The translations under genes were made by a program, and so were the position numbers. 64,000 bases of DNA from Gentiana macrophylla (Eukaryota > Streptophyta > Magnoliopsida > Gentianales > Gentianaceae): positions 1-64,000 of the forward strand of contig JAOBSW010000274.1 in assembly GCA_026214975.1 (NCBI GenBank). Reading direction: 5' to 3'. Positions 23,362 through 35,600 of this stretch are shown here, piece by piece. Position 1 is the first letter of the stretch, and each line of letters begins with the position of its first letter. The notes under the pieces are model-generated. The model was given only the letters and a program-made list of their open reading frames with translations, did not search any database and was not told where the DNA came from.

Positions 23362-26300
23362 TTCCTTCCCCCTTAAGAGGAGTTTCGTCCTCGAAACGCG
23401 AATGTAACCGGTTTTACTTGAACTCTGGACTTTGCGAAGCGTTTCGTCTTCTAACTCTTACAGTCTTATTCTTCTTCCATCTTCCCAACTCTTATACTTG
23501 TCTTGATCCAACTTGAGGTTGCGACGATCCGCTTCAACCTTCACGTCGCCTTGATGTATCAACTTTGGTCTCGTATTCTGATGTCGCTCCACTTCATCCC
23601 AGGAACTCACGTTCTTCTATCTCTATCTTCATGAAAGATCATCAGCAGTACTATTCCAACTCTTGTACATCTTGGTCGCTCCGAGATGAACTGCAATTGC
23701 CATCTCGAGGTTTTCATTCTTCATTGTCCTTCACAATCTTCCGCATTCGGAACCCAAAGCTGATTCCGATGCCGACGGATGCTATCTTCATCTAACTCGT
23801 GACCAATGGCTGGTTGGGCTCCAGCCACTCACTTGTAACCGGAGACAACCGGGTCTTTGTCTTGTTTCTTCATGAACTCATCAACTGCCTCGATTCTTGA
23901 AATCATCGGTTCAACACTCTTTGCTTGCTCTTGCTGCCCTATACCCGGAAAGCTGAATCTTCCCAGCCGAAACCACACTTCTGGCACACTTGACTTCTTT
24001 CGATCCCAACTTCCATCATGGCACCACAAGCTTGATGAAGAACTGCAAGGATCCCAGCTGAAGGACTTCTGAGACTCCCTGTGGGTGGAGAACATGCATT
24101 TCCATACTTTCTCTCTGACGGTCTGATCCAATCCTCATTCCAAAAAGAGTTAGCTTGGAGAATAAATAAAATTGAAAAGTGACAAGTTGGGTACCAGGGT
24201 GGCATGTCAACTAGGTAAGCCAAGGAACGATACAATGCACTTGAAATAAGAAAGGTTGCTTGGGTTACAAGCAAAACAAGATGATTTCGTGTTGGGGAAA
24301 AGTTGAAGGTGGTTACAAACTGAAGAATGAGACATTGTATCATAATACAAGGGATAGCCACCAAAAGGAAAACAAAGGACACCTTGTAGATAAATTTTTT
24401 TGAGAGAGAGGAAGTGCAAGATACGTGGTCTGCAAAGACTTTGAGGTAACTTGAAAGGATGGTAATAAGCTTTCATATAAGCCTTGTGAAAGTGGAGGCG
24501 TTAAAGGTAACATCACACAACATAAATCAAGGTAAAGGTGCAAGGTCGAGCACGGAAGGACTAAAAGATAGAAATCAAAAGAGAACAAGAATCTCAACAT
24601 GAAGTAGCAATAGAGACAAAACGAGTACACCAAAAGGTCTCAGAATAAAATAAACACTTGTCAAGAAGTGTCTAAGTTTGCAATAGTCAAAGAGAGGTTA
24701 TTTTAGGATTTAATAGAAATAGAAATTCCCTCAAGGTTGTAAGGGAATATCAAAAGTTTGAATAAGTAAGCGGTAAGCAAGATTTTTAAGTGAAGAAGAA
24801 ACGACACTTAAGAATTGCTGGATAAGGTTTGATTTCCAAGAATTAATTCGAAGTTTCAAAGGAAGTTTAAACGATTATTGACGATTCAAATCAAAGATTC
24901 AAGGTTGCACTACTCGAGAGGAATAGTACACTGCCAAGGAATAAATGCTAAATGTTAAAATAAAATAGACTTTCAACCGGTGTAACAAAATTGGAATAGA
25001 AACGCCAAACAGAGGATGGAAAAATCAAAAGACATATCTGGCGGTTCATGGCTCTAAATGGCCTGGAAGAGAGTTAAAACTGAATGGTACGAGGTACATT
25101 AATCTAGACTGAAATTCAATAGAAGTTTTGGAGTTCAAATGTTGGTTGGCTAGATAGTTCAGAAGGCATCTTGAAAAGGTCTACCTTCTGCTTGAAACTA
25201 GTTTAGCATAAATTGCTAGAAGGTTAAAGATAAGTGGCGAAAAGGAATGTCATGGTAGGCTTAAAAATTCGACCGCCAAAGGAAATATGCATACCTTAAA
25301 AGAACAGATGACATTAGGTGAAATAGTTACAACATCGACACTACCCTTAAGAGAGAGCCGAGAATGAACACAAATAAGAAAAATATTCTGACATCAGAAG
25401 GCTTAGTCAAATTTCAATTTGATATGAATGGAGTGCAACAATGTAGAATTTTGAAGAGAACTTGTTTCTTGATTTGAAAAGTAGGAAAGTATCAACTTGT
25501 TAAGAGGAAAAGACTTATAGAGATATATTTGGAGGTAATTCATGACACCAAAGCAGAGAGGACTGTTGAGTTTAAAGGTCTCAAGTGAGGGATTACATGA
25601 GAAACAAATTACCGTAAAAAGTATAATTACAAAATGGCACGAAAAGGGTCTCGAACAACAAACATGGCATGCTTGAGGATAGCATATTGGTTCTTGTTTA
25701 AAAGCGCAAAAGAAATTATAACGTTAGCTTTACAAACTCCTACTAAAAGGTTTAACTCGAAGGAGATCAAACTTGGGAACTCCTAAACATAACGATCGTA
25801 ACTTACTACCCTCTTAGCCCAAACTCCAAGTCAAAGAGGTGAAAATTTCTTTTAGGTTGTTGTGTATGATATTTACTCCGGATCGACATTATCAATTTGT
25901 ACAGAACAAACAAAGAGGAAATTGAGCACGATCCAAAGAGAAAAGATTTAGATACTGGAGTTTTCCAGGTGATATGAAAATATTGGAATTTTGAATGAGA
26001 AAAAGTCGGTCAAAACAATTATTTCGACAATTGCACAAAGTGTCGAGAATTTTCCAGATTAGTAAACACTTGAGTTGAATTACAAATCAAGATCAAGCTA
26101 AAAAGAATCTAAACTTAATTCCAAAAGAAAAATTGTAGATAAAAGTTTTGTCTGCAACATATAAAAATTCAGTCATTTAAGGGTGTTTAGCCTGTTCAAA
26201 GCAGAAGAGGAAGTGAAGGTGTTGATGCGGATTTTACGGACAGAGTGTCCGGCATAAACATGAATTTTCTAAACAAATCCATAATGATTATCGAGTTGAT

Positions 26301-26779
26301 GTAAAAAGAGAAGTTGTAGATAAGACAGTAATCTACTTTGCTGAAAATTTGCAGAATTTTTGGAACACGGTAAGTTGTTTAACCTGAAGGGAAAACACGG
26401 AAACAAAAGCATTCACTCATGTTGGATAAAGCCAAACACGAGGATGATGAAAAGTATGTGCCAAAGTAAGAGACCTTTAACACTATTAGTTGAAACGACT
26501 GAGGAGTACTTTAAAAGGATAAAATTTACATATGGAGTTCGTGTGGAACCATCTCAAGCAAAGCAAAGGTCAAAGAATTTTGGTAAACATAAACCAAACG
26601 AAAGCAAAAAGAGAAAGCGGAGGATTTGTAGAGTCGAGTCTTTAAACAAAAGTTTGTATGTACTAAAACATCTTGTAGGGGATGCATTAAGGGTAATCAC
26701 TAGGATGCAAAAGTGTGTTTCCCCGAGAAGGTGGTGTTTTTGTAGGTCGTTTTCGAGGCCACTGAGGAGTGACCCAGAG
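23362..26779. other. Decayed retroelement interior, no recognisable gene
   Basis: It begins as the minus-strand region upstream of the gypsy 3' LTR. No intact reverse transcriptase, integrase or chromodomain could be read in any frame. An ORF at 23829-24131 (-) and one at 26360-26821 (+) have no recognisable product. The right half (about 24100-26780) is A-rich and may be LTR or untranslated leader of a related plus-strand element whose LTR end is at 27135. Confidence 0.4.
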
Positions 26780-27135
26780 ATGAGGCAGATGAAGTCTTTT
26801 GTTCTTTATTTTCCGTTGTAATCTGGTATAGATTGATTCATCCTTGTAATGCTAGAAATTGATGAGTCGAGTTTGTGGTTATCAACATGCAGTGGATTTA
26901 TTGTATTTGACGGTATTAGTAAAGTCTCTTGATGATGTACTAGATGCAGCCTGTGTTACTTTCGATCATGTATTAGTCGTTTTAGTTACCCGAGTCAATC
27001 GTTTCGTTTTCCGCTTTGTCTCTGATGTTTGCTTACGTGAGGCTTACGTGTATAATTAGATTAAATTTTAATTATATGCGTGCCGGACGTTCTTTTCCGG
27101 ATAAAGACTCGGTATCCGGGACAGGGGCGTCACAG
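26780..27135 (+). mobile_element. 3' end of a divergent family A-type LTR
   Basis: Shows the same order of landmarks as the LTR end at 3819-3960: CCGAGTC, TTCCGCTTTG, GAGGCTTACGTG, TATATGCGTGCC, TTCCGGATAAAGACTCGG, TATCCGGGACAGGGGCGTCACA. It is clearly diverged, and in plus orientation, opposite to the neighbour at 19-23 kb. Confidence 0.6.
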
Positions 27136-27413
27136 GGAGGGACAAGGGGGCCATGGTCCCGAGCCCCCCCAAAATCTATGAATTTAAGGGCCCCGCAAAA
27201 TTTTAACTCAATGGTATATATATATATATTGCGTTTTTAAAAATAAATAAGATATTAGTCTAATGGTAAGCAGTCAAGTATAACATCACAAGCAATTAGG
27301 GTTCGATTCTTGCTAGATGCAACAATGACATATTTTTTTTGGTTAACCTGTTTTTTAGAAGGGCCTAAAATAATATCTGGCCCCGAGCCTAAATGTGGAC
27401 AGGGACGCCCCTG
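27122..27413. mobile_element. Short hAT-like MITE with tRNA-like segment
   Basis: Ends CAGGGGCGTC and the complement of the same ten bases at 27404-27413, followed inward by GGGGGCC/GGCCCC motifs as in CAGGGGCGGAGCC-type hAT MITEs. Inside, at 27250-27320, TAGTCTAATGGTAAGC and GGTTCGATTC match pol III A- and B-box patterns. The left end overlaps the LTR end, so the boundary is ambiguous, and no target duplication was found. Confidence 0.5.
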
Positions 27414-27934
27414 CCGTAGTAGAAACATGAAACCGAGAGAATTGAATCGAATCGAATCGACCGGCCGATGTACTAATAATAAAGATAATACTTTTTTCTA
27501 AGGGTCATAATGATAATACTATTAGTAAAGGATGCATGTGTAGTTAAGGTTGTTGAAATAGATCATTATGTGTTTAGAGATTGATTGAATCTAGTGATAA
27601 TGTTACTGCATTATCATTATGATAAGAATATTCCATAATTATGGTTGCAATGTCAAGTTGTGGTAATTGTGGTGTTTGTTTTATAATTCTTTAATAGTCT
27701 TTGTTAACTTGAGGATCATGTTGATCTGTTGGAGTTATTGGAATCCAAATGAGGCTCGAAAACACGATCCGTGACGGATCGGGAGGCATCACCGACACGG
27801 CATCGCTTTGCCACCTTAGCGCTAGCTAAGCGTCCTTCTCGCTGATGCGGTATTCTTTGCGATGCGATGTTTCATTTTCGCGCTAGATTCATACATATTC
27901 AACATGATTTCGATCAAAAAAAAAAATCAACAAT
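27414..27934. other. Non-coding spacer
   Basis: No gene seen. Bases 27760-27850 are GC-richer but open in no long frame. Confidence 0.35.
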
Positions 27935-28452
27935 CAGAACGCCTGCGGACCCGGGCCTGGTAGCGTTAAATGAGTCATAAATGGTCTGGTCAACTGCTTA
28001 TACCGTCGTCCTCGTTTGGTCTAAAAGAGCTAACCCGTGTTGACAAGACATTTATGTCTCACACTTATAAGGTGGTAGTGTGTTTCCCCCACAACCAATG
28101 TGGGATATCACATTCTCACCCCCTTAGAAAGGACTGCCGTCATCGCCATGACTTGGCCAGGACATGTCCCACATTGACTTGGCTCAGTTTCGTCCCTACC
28201 ATAGGATCTAGAGGTGGGCCTCACCCTCACGGTGTGGCACTTAGGTCCGTCTGATAATCGGATTTGAATATCATTCTGTAACGCCCCAGACTCCGGACCT
28301 GGTAGCGTTAAATGAGTCATAAATGGTCCAGTCAACTGCTAAGACCACCGTCCTCGTTTGGTCTAAAAGGCCTAACCCGAGTTGACACGACATTTATGTC
28401 TCACTTATAAGGTGGTAATATGCTTCCCCCACAACCAATGTGGGATATCACA
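27935..28452 (-). mobile_element. TRIM retrotransposon, copy 2
   Basis: Two LTRs of about 176 bases (27935-28112 and 28277-28452) around a 164 base interior. On the minus strand the LTRs start TGTGATATCCCACATTGG and end GGGGCGTTACA. The interior begins with a decayed Met-tRNA primer site (TGATATTCAAATCCGA) and ends in the polypurine tract CTAAGGGGGTGAGAA. Flanks ACAAT and ACAAC form a 5 bp target duplication with one mismatch. Same family as copy 1, better preserved. No protein. Confidence 0.85.
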
Positions 28453-29884
28453 ACAACGGAAGCACGAAATCAAAAATTCATTTGATGTATTTTGAGATAA
28501 ACTAAACAAAATCGATGAGTTAATAAATCTTAAAGAGGAAGTTATAAGTTTGTATCCAACCAATGAGATGTCGCGATCATGTTTATCTTAAAGCGATGAC
28601 TGGTGGACACCGATCTCGTATTCGATCTTCCCTAGATATGCTCAACAAAAACTTGAGTTTTTTTCTTCCGATGGCTAGGATCAAAAACTATTTATCTAAC
28701 CTTTTCCTATAAAATGGCGCAAAACATGTGGTGTTAGGAGAAACTCTGTTTACACATATTAATCAACAAGCCTAATAAAAATTTGAACATGAGAGAGTTT
28801 TTCCCCACACTCAAGTTATCTTATACTTTAAAGAAAAGGAAAAAAAAAAAGTAGCCAATAAGAAAACTCATTCTTATTTACATAATTAGTTAACACATGA
28901 ATAATTATATTTTCCACATGCATAATCTCTTTTTTTAATCGAATTTTTCGATTCCTAAAATTAATCCATATGTGGTGCCAACTTGGATGCTAGGGATAAT
29001 AGAAAATGTATTTTATATTTTACATATTATTTAACGAATAAATAATATAATCTCGTATCCATTAAATAGTCCAACCGTGTAATATTTATCAAAATTCCAA
29101 AATACCAAATATCACTCGCATGTTAGGAGCGAACTCGATTGGGGACCATTGACCTATAACAATTAGCTTCAATAAATTGAATAAAATTTTATTGAACAAA
29201 ATATTTCTGGTTAACTTAATTAATTATGGAATAACGGCACCATAAATCTGAAACTAAACTCTATCGATTATAGATATTTTTCATTCTCAATATCTAGTTT
29301 TTGAGTGTTCATTGATATAATCATTCCATACAGACTAACTGTCCATAGACTATCTATAATTGAAGTTGGAAAGTTTTTGTAAATATGAACCCATCGGTGT
29401 AACTGTCCATAGACTATCCATATTTATCACTAACCCATCGGTGATCAATTAGTTCATAACTAATATGAACTCCTGAAATCGACCAGTTTCTAGGATTAAC
29501 AAATAAAGGGGGTCGTCTTTCCACTTCCCGCAAGAAAGAATTGATTATGTATCTACGAAACATATTATTAGCTACTCATTTCCGAATAGTGTCAACATGA
29601 AAGTGATTCATGCCGCGCTACTTAGCAATCATTAACAAACATATCAAACTTTATCTTGACACAAGTACGGGTCTATAATCACTTCAATATTATTATTAAT
29701 CCATATATTATCATATTGTGATTTATTATGATTTCTCAATCACGGAATTATATAAGAAATGCAGATTAAGTCGGTCATAGTCTTACTTTACCAAGTCATA
29801 TATAATTGTCTCACTTAGATAACCAATATCGATGGTCCGGATAAGACGGTCACACCATGTTATGGGCGATAGACATCATACTTT
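28453..29884. other. AT-rich, LTR-like non-coding region
   Basis: No gene seen. The beginning resembles the minus-oriented LTR at 63396 (GGAAGCACGAAATC against GGGAACGCAACAGAATTC). CTGTCCATAGACTAT occurs twice, 70 bases apart (29340 and 29404). Probably one or two old LTRs on the minus strand. Confidence 0.4.
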
Positions 29885-30745
29885 GATTAAGCAATTCACT
29901 AACATGGATCTTGGTAAGCTGAGATACTTTCTAGACATTGAAGCTGCCAGGACACCTAGTAAGATTTCTATTTTATAGAGGAAATACACCCTCAATCTAC
30001 TGCAAGAATATGATTTGTTGGGAGCTAAACCTGTGAAGACTCCAATGGAATCTAAACAAGCATTGCAGTATGGAGATTCACCTTTGTTAGATGATAATAA
30101 TGCCTATAGGTCTCTGGTTGGTAAGCTGATTTACTTGACATTTACCATAAATGACATTGCATTTAATTTTCAATAGCTGAGTCGGTTTTTGAATACTCCA
30201 ACTGAACACATGAAAGATGCTCATAGACTTCTGAGATAGTTAACGTGCAATCCAGGGCAAGTAAAGCTGAGAGCACATTCCTCCTAAAAGGGTTCACTGA
30301 CAGTGATTGGGTAGGATACCCCGAGACTAAGAAATATATTTCAGGGTATATGATTTTCCTAGAAGATGCTCCCATATCTTGGAAGGCTAAGACAACTATA
30401 GCCAAAAGTTCTTCGAAGGCTGAATATAGGGCAATAACTAATGCAACTTGTTAGATACAACGGCTTTTCTACATTTTGAAGAATTTGCAGATTCTAGTTC
30501 AACTTCCTGTTGTTTTGTTATGTGATAATGATGATTACTCTTCACATTGCTCACAATCTTGTTTTTCATAAGAGAGCAAAACACATTGAGATAAGATCAA
30601 GTCAAGCTTGATCAAACTTGTGCTTGTTCACACCAAAGAACAACTTGCTGACATCCTAACTAAAGCCTTGGATGCACTTGTATTATGTTACTGGTTGGAT
30701 AAGCTAGGCATTTCCAAGATTTTCCAACCAAGATACAGGGCTTAA
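29885..30745 (+). pseudogene. Ty1/copia pol remnant: RT end and RNase H
   Basis: Plus-strand copia frames: MDLGKLRYFLDIE (RT), KPVKTPMESKQ, YRSLVGKLIYL, then RNase H blocks DSDWVGYPETKKYISGY, APISWKAKTT and SSKAEYRAI, and further on HKRAKHIEI. At least six stops and several frameshifts. It is followed by a polypurine tract, TTGAGGGGAGG, and an LTR. Confidence 0.85.
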
Positions 30746-30810
30746 AGGAGTGTTGAATGCAAGCAGGATGTTTAAGTTGATTCACTTACCATTCTCAGCT
30801 TGAGGGGAGG

Positions 30811-31116
30811 TGTTCTAATATATAGGAATGATGGATGCAAGAGGATGTGTCACATAGTTACCTCAGCTTAACACTCAGCCTAGCTGACTAAAGATTCAGC
30901 TGATACCGACTCAGCTCAGCTAACTTTGTTTTCATCATAGTATATTCTGTTGTAACTTTCATTCTGTTATAACTGAATGTAACCGTTGTAATGAAATATA
31001 CACTATAAATACTTCATGATCCGCAACATTGTAATTAACTCGTTCATTATCTTTGATCAATAAAAATTCTGCAATTTTTTTTCTCTTGTTGTTTTAATTT
31101 CATTAATTTTAACACA
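30811..31116 (+). mobile_element. 3' LTR of the copia remnant
   Basis: Begins TGTTCTAATATATAGG directly after the polypurine tract and ends near TTAATTTTAACACA. It contains a TATA-like ACACTATAAATAC (31000) and a GATCAATAAAAATTC poly(A) signal at about 31058. The 5' LTR was not found in the window. Confidence 0.65.
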
Positions 31117-31655
31117 CCTTGTTTGTTGTTGTGTGTTTCATATATATCATATTGTTGCTAAAATATTTTTGAGGGGTAGGGTAATTTTGTACTTTGACTC
31201 AAATGATGTATAGTGTGTTTTATTTGCATTCAGTCCTTATAGTGTAAACGGATAAATCAAACTAAATCGAATTTAATAAAAAAAAAATCAACTTTTACAT
31301 AGAGAAGTGTTTGTTTTGGTTTCAAATCCTTTAAAAATGCATCCAACAGTAAATGAGTAATGACACGGGCACAACGGTTGTGCCATAATGAGTGACACAA
31401 CTGTCATCCGCATCGTTGATCATGTTAGATTTATATCATGATCAATTTAATTAGACTCATTATGATCAACAGTCTGAGACTGTTATGTCATTTGTTTTGT
31501 GTCACGACCGTTATAATTGTGATCATTACTCTACCGTAAATACATCAAAATATATGTATTCTGTTGTGTCATTAAGTTGCTTGCTATTCTTACAACAGTA
31601 TCACCCCAGAACTATAATTGCTTTATTTATTTGTAGATAATTATATTCGTTACGA
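31117..31655. other. Non-coding spacer
   Basis: No gene seen. Bases 31365-31520 contain an imperfect inverted pair (GTGACACAAC ... TTTTGTGTCAC) typical of a small decayed MITE. Confidence 0.35.
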
Positions 31656-31715
31656 TAAGTACTATGGTAAGTATTGTGGCCTCATAACTCGGAGTATCTG
31701 GGTTCGAGTCCCAAT
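31656..31715 (+). repeat. tRNA-like SINE head
   Basis: ACTATGGTAAGTATTGTGGC followed by CTCATAACTCGGAG and GGGTTCGAGTCCC. The last is a perfect pol III B box (GGTTCGANTCC). It cannot fold as a full tRNA and lacks an acceptor stem, so it is read as a SINE remnant. Confidence 0.45.
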
Positions 31716-31954
31716 AGACAGTGGCGGCTGTAGGATTTTAACACGGGGTTAGAAATTTGTCAATATTTTTTTCCGTATCACATATATTTGGATATTCAAT
31801 TCAAAATATGTAATTATGGGGCAATAGATAAAAACAGGGGGTCGATAAATAAAAATAAGAGGGTCAGTTTCACATATATGTGTGTTTATAAATAAAAAAT
31901 TATACTATTTGTACATAATATTTTTATTTTAGGGGGTCCTGCGTGAGGGCACCA

Positions 31955-32312
31955 TGTAGAAATATGGGCCCAAACCTATATAAGAAGAGGGACATCATCC
32001 CCAAAACCTATGTTATGAGGTGAGGGAAGCCCATCTCTTAATATGGTGGGTTATACAATCACAAGTTCCCAATGTGGGATACTTTAACACACCCCCTCAA
32101 GTGTGGGCCTGGGCACTCTCAAGGCCAACAAGGAGGCCCAACACTTGCACAATAATGGGTGGCTCCGTCACTGTATGTAGAAATATGGGCCCAAACTCAT
32201 ATATGAGAGAGCTTCATCCTCAAAACCTGCAAGCATGTTATGAGGTGAGGGAAGTCCATCTTTTAATATGATAGGTTACACAATCACAAGTTCTCAATTT
32301 GGGATACTTTAA
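31955..32312 (-). mobile_element. TRIM-like element of a second family
   Basis: Two direct repeats of about 135 bases (31955-32089 and 32176-32312). On the minus strand they start TGTTAAAGTATCCCACATTGG and end ATATTTCTACA. The 86 base interior starts near CAGTGACGGAGCCA, a weak match to the Met-tRNA primer site, and ends in the polypurine tract CTTGAGGGGGTG. Sequence CAGTGGCGGCTGTAGG at about 31720 suggests it lies in or beside a hAT-type MITE. No protein. Confidence 0.65.
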
Positions 32313-32637
32313 TGTAGAGCCGCCCATGCCAATAGACATAGAAAATATCAGTGCGTATATTTCGTTTCCGTTAAAAAAAAACAAAAAACAAAAAAAAAAC
32401 AAAAAAAAACACACACACACACACACAACTAAATACAATAAGACAACTCTATATATTTGATTCACAATAGCATCAATATGCACTCGATCAGGACAATTTA
32501 TTTGAAGGGAAAGAAAACTAAAAAGGTAAGCCATATATGTTTATCTATCTTTCAGTTGTTGTGTTTGATGTATTAATTAATTTTAGACAAATACTCAATT
32601 TTTTCTTATGTGATGTGATGCTAGCGGAATTGAAGTG
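32313..32637 (+). promoter_or_regulatory. Upstream region of the HD-ZIP gene, with AC repeat
   Basis: Holds an A-rich tract and a run of nine AC units (32410-32428). No convincing TATA box at the normal spacing was seen. The stretch TTTTTTCTTATGTGATGTGATGCTAG at 32600-32625 could be a splice acceptor, so an unseen upstream exon is possible. Confidence 0.3.
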
Positions 32638-35600
32638 ATGGATTTCTCCGTCGAAGGAACAAGACGGTGCGGTCTACATGCGGAGGAGGAAACCGGTATG
32701 CAAATCGGGAAGGCATCTCATCGCCATACTCCTGAACAACTAAAAGTGCTTGAAGAGTAAGTTCACATTTAATTGAAAAATTACACTTCTTTGTTTCTTG
32801 ATAATGTCGAAAATACATATCACTATCAAAGCTTTGGTTTTTCTTTTTAAAACAAATTTTATTCCATAGGAAGAAAGGCGAAACTCACAAAAGCTGATTT
32901 CCTAGCTTTAGGCAAAGCAACTCTGGTTATAAATCAAATGTTTTAGATAATGATTTGCCTATCAGAGGCATTAATTGTCATAGACAGTAAATTTGCGAAT
33001 TATTCGTGTCCAGACGAATACATTAAAGAAACTCGAGTTTCACGCACTGATTTCAGTTGTTTGTGAAAAAATCTGTCTTTTTTTTTTTTTTTTGTTATAT
33101 AAACAAATTAGTCCTTAAAGAGCTCCGGATTACCCTTGAGTAAGAGTCGCACTCTGCAGGCACGACACGGGTCGAACTCTGGATTAGTCGGACCATTGAT
33201 TCCGGCTACCTGGGGTTTTAAGCAAAAAAAAAAATTTAAAATTTTAAATCCTCAATTTTGAGGCCAAAAAATTCACGAATTCATCAAAATGTGAGATCGT
33301 TTTCCCTAGTCCTTAATTTCAAAACATACGATATTTAGGTCATTCCAAACCTAACGTCAATTGTAACGCTCCAAGACTCTGGGTTTGGTAGCGCTAAATG
33401 AGTTATAAATTATCATGGACAACTGCTTAGACCGTCGTTCTCGCTTGGTCTAAAATGGCTAATTATCTGAGTTGACAAAATATTTATTTCTCATATTTAT
33501 ATGAAGATGAGCATTCTATTAACTTTACATCAATTGCTCTTGTTTCCTTTCAGGACGGTATTCGGAAATATTCTAAAAATACTTGCCCAATAAATTTAGG
33601 GCCAAAGACCCAAAAGTACACAAAACGGACTTATTGGACTTATAAGGACAAAAAAGAATCTGTTGGACTTACAAGGACACACTTTTTCCTTATTCCCCGT
33701 TCTACCCTTAATTAATACCTGTGATGCAGTCCTCTTCCTCGCTAGCTTTTCATTCCGACTTGTTTTAATTAATAACATTCTCACTCCTTGCAGAAATTTT
33801 CAGCACGTATATTAAGATAAATAATACAACAACAACAACAAAAAGAACCTTTTCTCTTTCAGATGCTTGCTCGGCCTTCACGTCTTTTAGTTCGGACTAG
33901 AGATCGTTTACCGTCTTTTTAATTCCTCATCATCGAATCTGGAAAAAAAAAAGATAAAGAGAATAGAATAGACAGTTTATAGGGGCAAGATATATCGAAA
34001 TTATATTGATGCACAGAAAACAAATTTTTTTTTTCCATTCAATATAATATTGCTTGAACATGAAACAAGACAGGTGATGTACTCAGACACTAATATAGCA
34101 TTACTACTTGTCGTCTTCTTTATACAAGAAAGACAACATGAAAATCGACACAAATAAAACAACTAAAGTTTGCAAACATCCAATTTTGTCTAGTCAAAAA
34201 AAAACAGAGAATTCCGCAAGATTCAATAGTCTTAATTTGTTCCAAAAACAAACAGTAAAGCAATAGAAACAAAACATAAATACTTCTTAGTAGCCTCCCT
34301 TAAGATCATTAACCACATCATAAGGAATAGAGTACATTTCCAAAGTAGCACCTTCCACCATAAATCCAGTTTGGGACCTTCGGCTTTCTCTTTGTGCTGA
34401 TCCTCTCACCTCTTGCCTTTGCCTCAACTTTCAACTTGTCATGTTTTCCAAAGATGCACAGAAAACATGTATCAAGTTAAGGACCTACTTCTCTTAGTAG
34501 CAACTGAAGCTTCAAGCTTTGCCAACCGATCCTTCAAGATAAATAAATACAAGTCACTAAAGCGTAATATAAACTAAATCTAAATGCTTAACTAAGCTAT
34601 AGTGAATCTCAAGTAGAATTAATGGTGCTTTTTCTTTCCCTAAACTCAAAACTCGTGACAAACAATAACAGCAACCTAGTACCGTGTCTCACCGTCCTGA
34701 CGTATTGACCACCGTGACGCATTGACTGTCACAAAGCATTGACCTCCACGTCGTATTCACCATCCCGATGCATTGACCGTCACGACGCATTGACCCCGTG
34801 TGGCGCATTGATCGCCGATGCGGTGACCACCCCGATGCGAGACACCCCGATCACGGAGACACCGCGATGCGAGACACCGCGATGAAGTGACACCGCGATG
34901 CGAGACACCGCGATGCGGTGACCACCCCGATCTGAGAGACACCCGATGTAGAGACACGCGATGAAGTGACACCAGACAGAGACACCGCGATGCGAGACAC
35001 CGCGATGAAGTGACACCGCGATGCAGAGACACCGCGATGCAGTGACCATCCCCGATGCAGAGACACCCCCGATGCAGAGACACCTTATTGTATCGGTGTA
35101 TGCAATGACGTCTTATTGTATCGATTTATTCAGTGACGTATTATTGTATCGATTTATGTAGTGACATCAATGTCACTTCATTAATTGTCTAATGTATGCA
35201 GTGACATCTACAGTGACATCAATGTCACTTCATTAGTTGTCTAATGTATGCAGTGACATCTGCAGTGACATCTATGTCACTTCATTTTTTTTTTTTGGAG
35301 TGGTATGTCACTTCATATTAGATAAACTTAAATATGATAAGAGCTTTGAGAACCTGCAATTTCCACCTCATTTCTCCAACATTATCCATACACCAAAAAA
35401 AATCCCATTTTTTTTTCATTTCTCAACACATTTCCCACAAGCCCAGTTTACTAATTTCTTGTAATATCAAGTTTACTAATTTCTTGTAATATCACATTTT
35501 TCGGCTTGTCAATATAAAAGGCTAAAAGTTTTGGAATGTCTGTCTCTAATTTTATAAATGACACAATTTTCACAAGAACCAACTCAAAGACAGAGTGAAC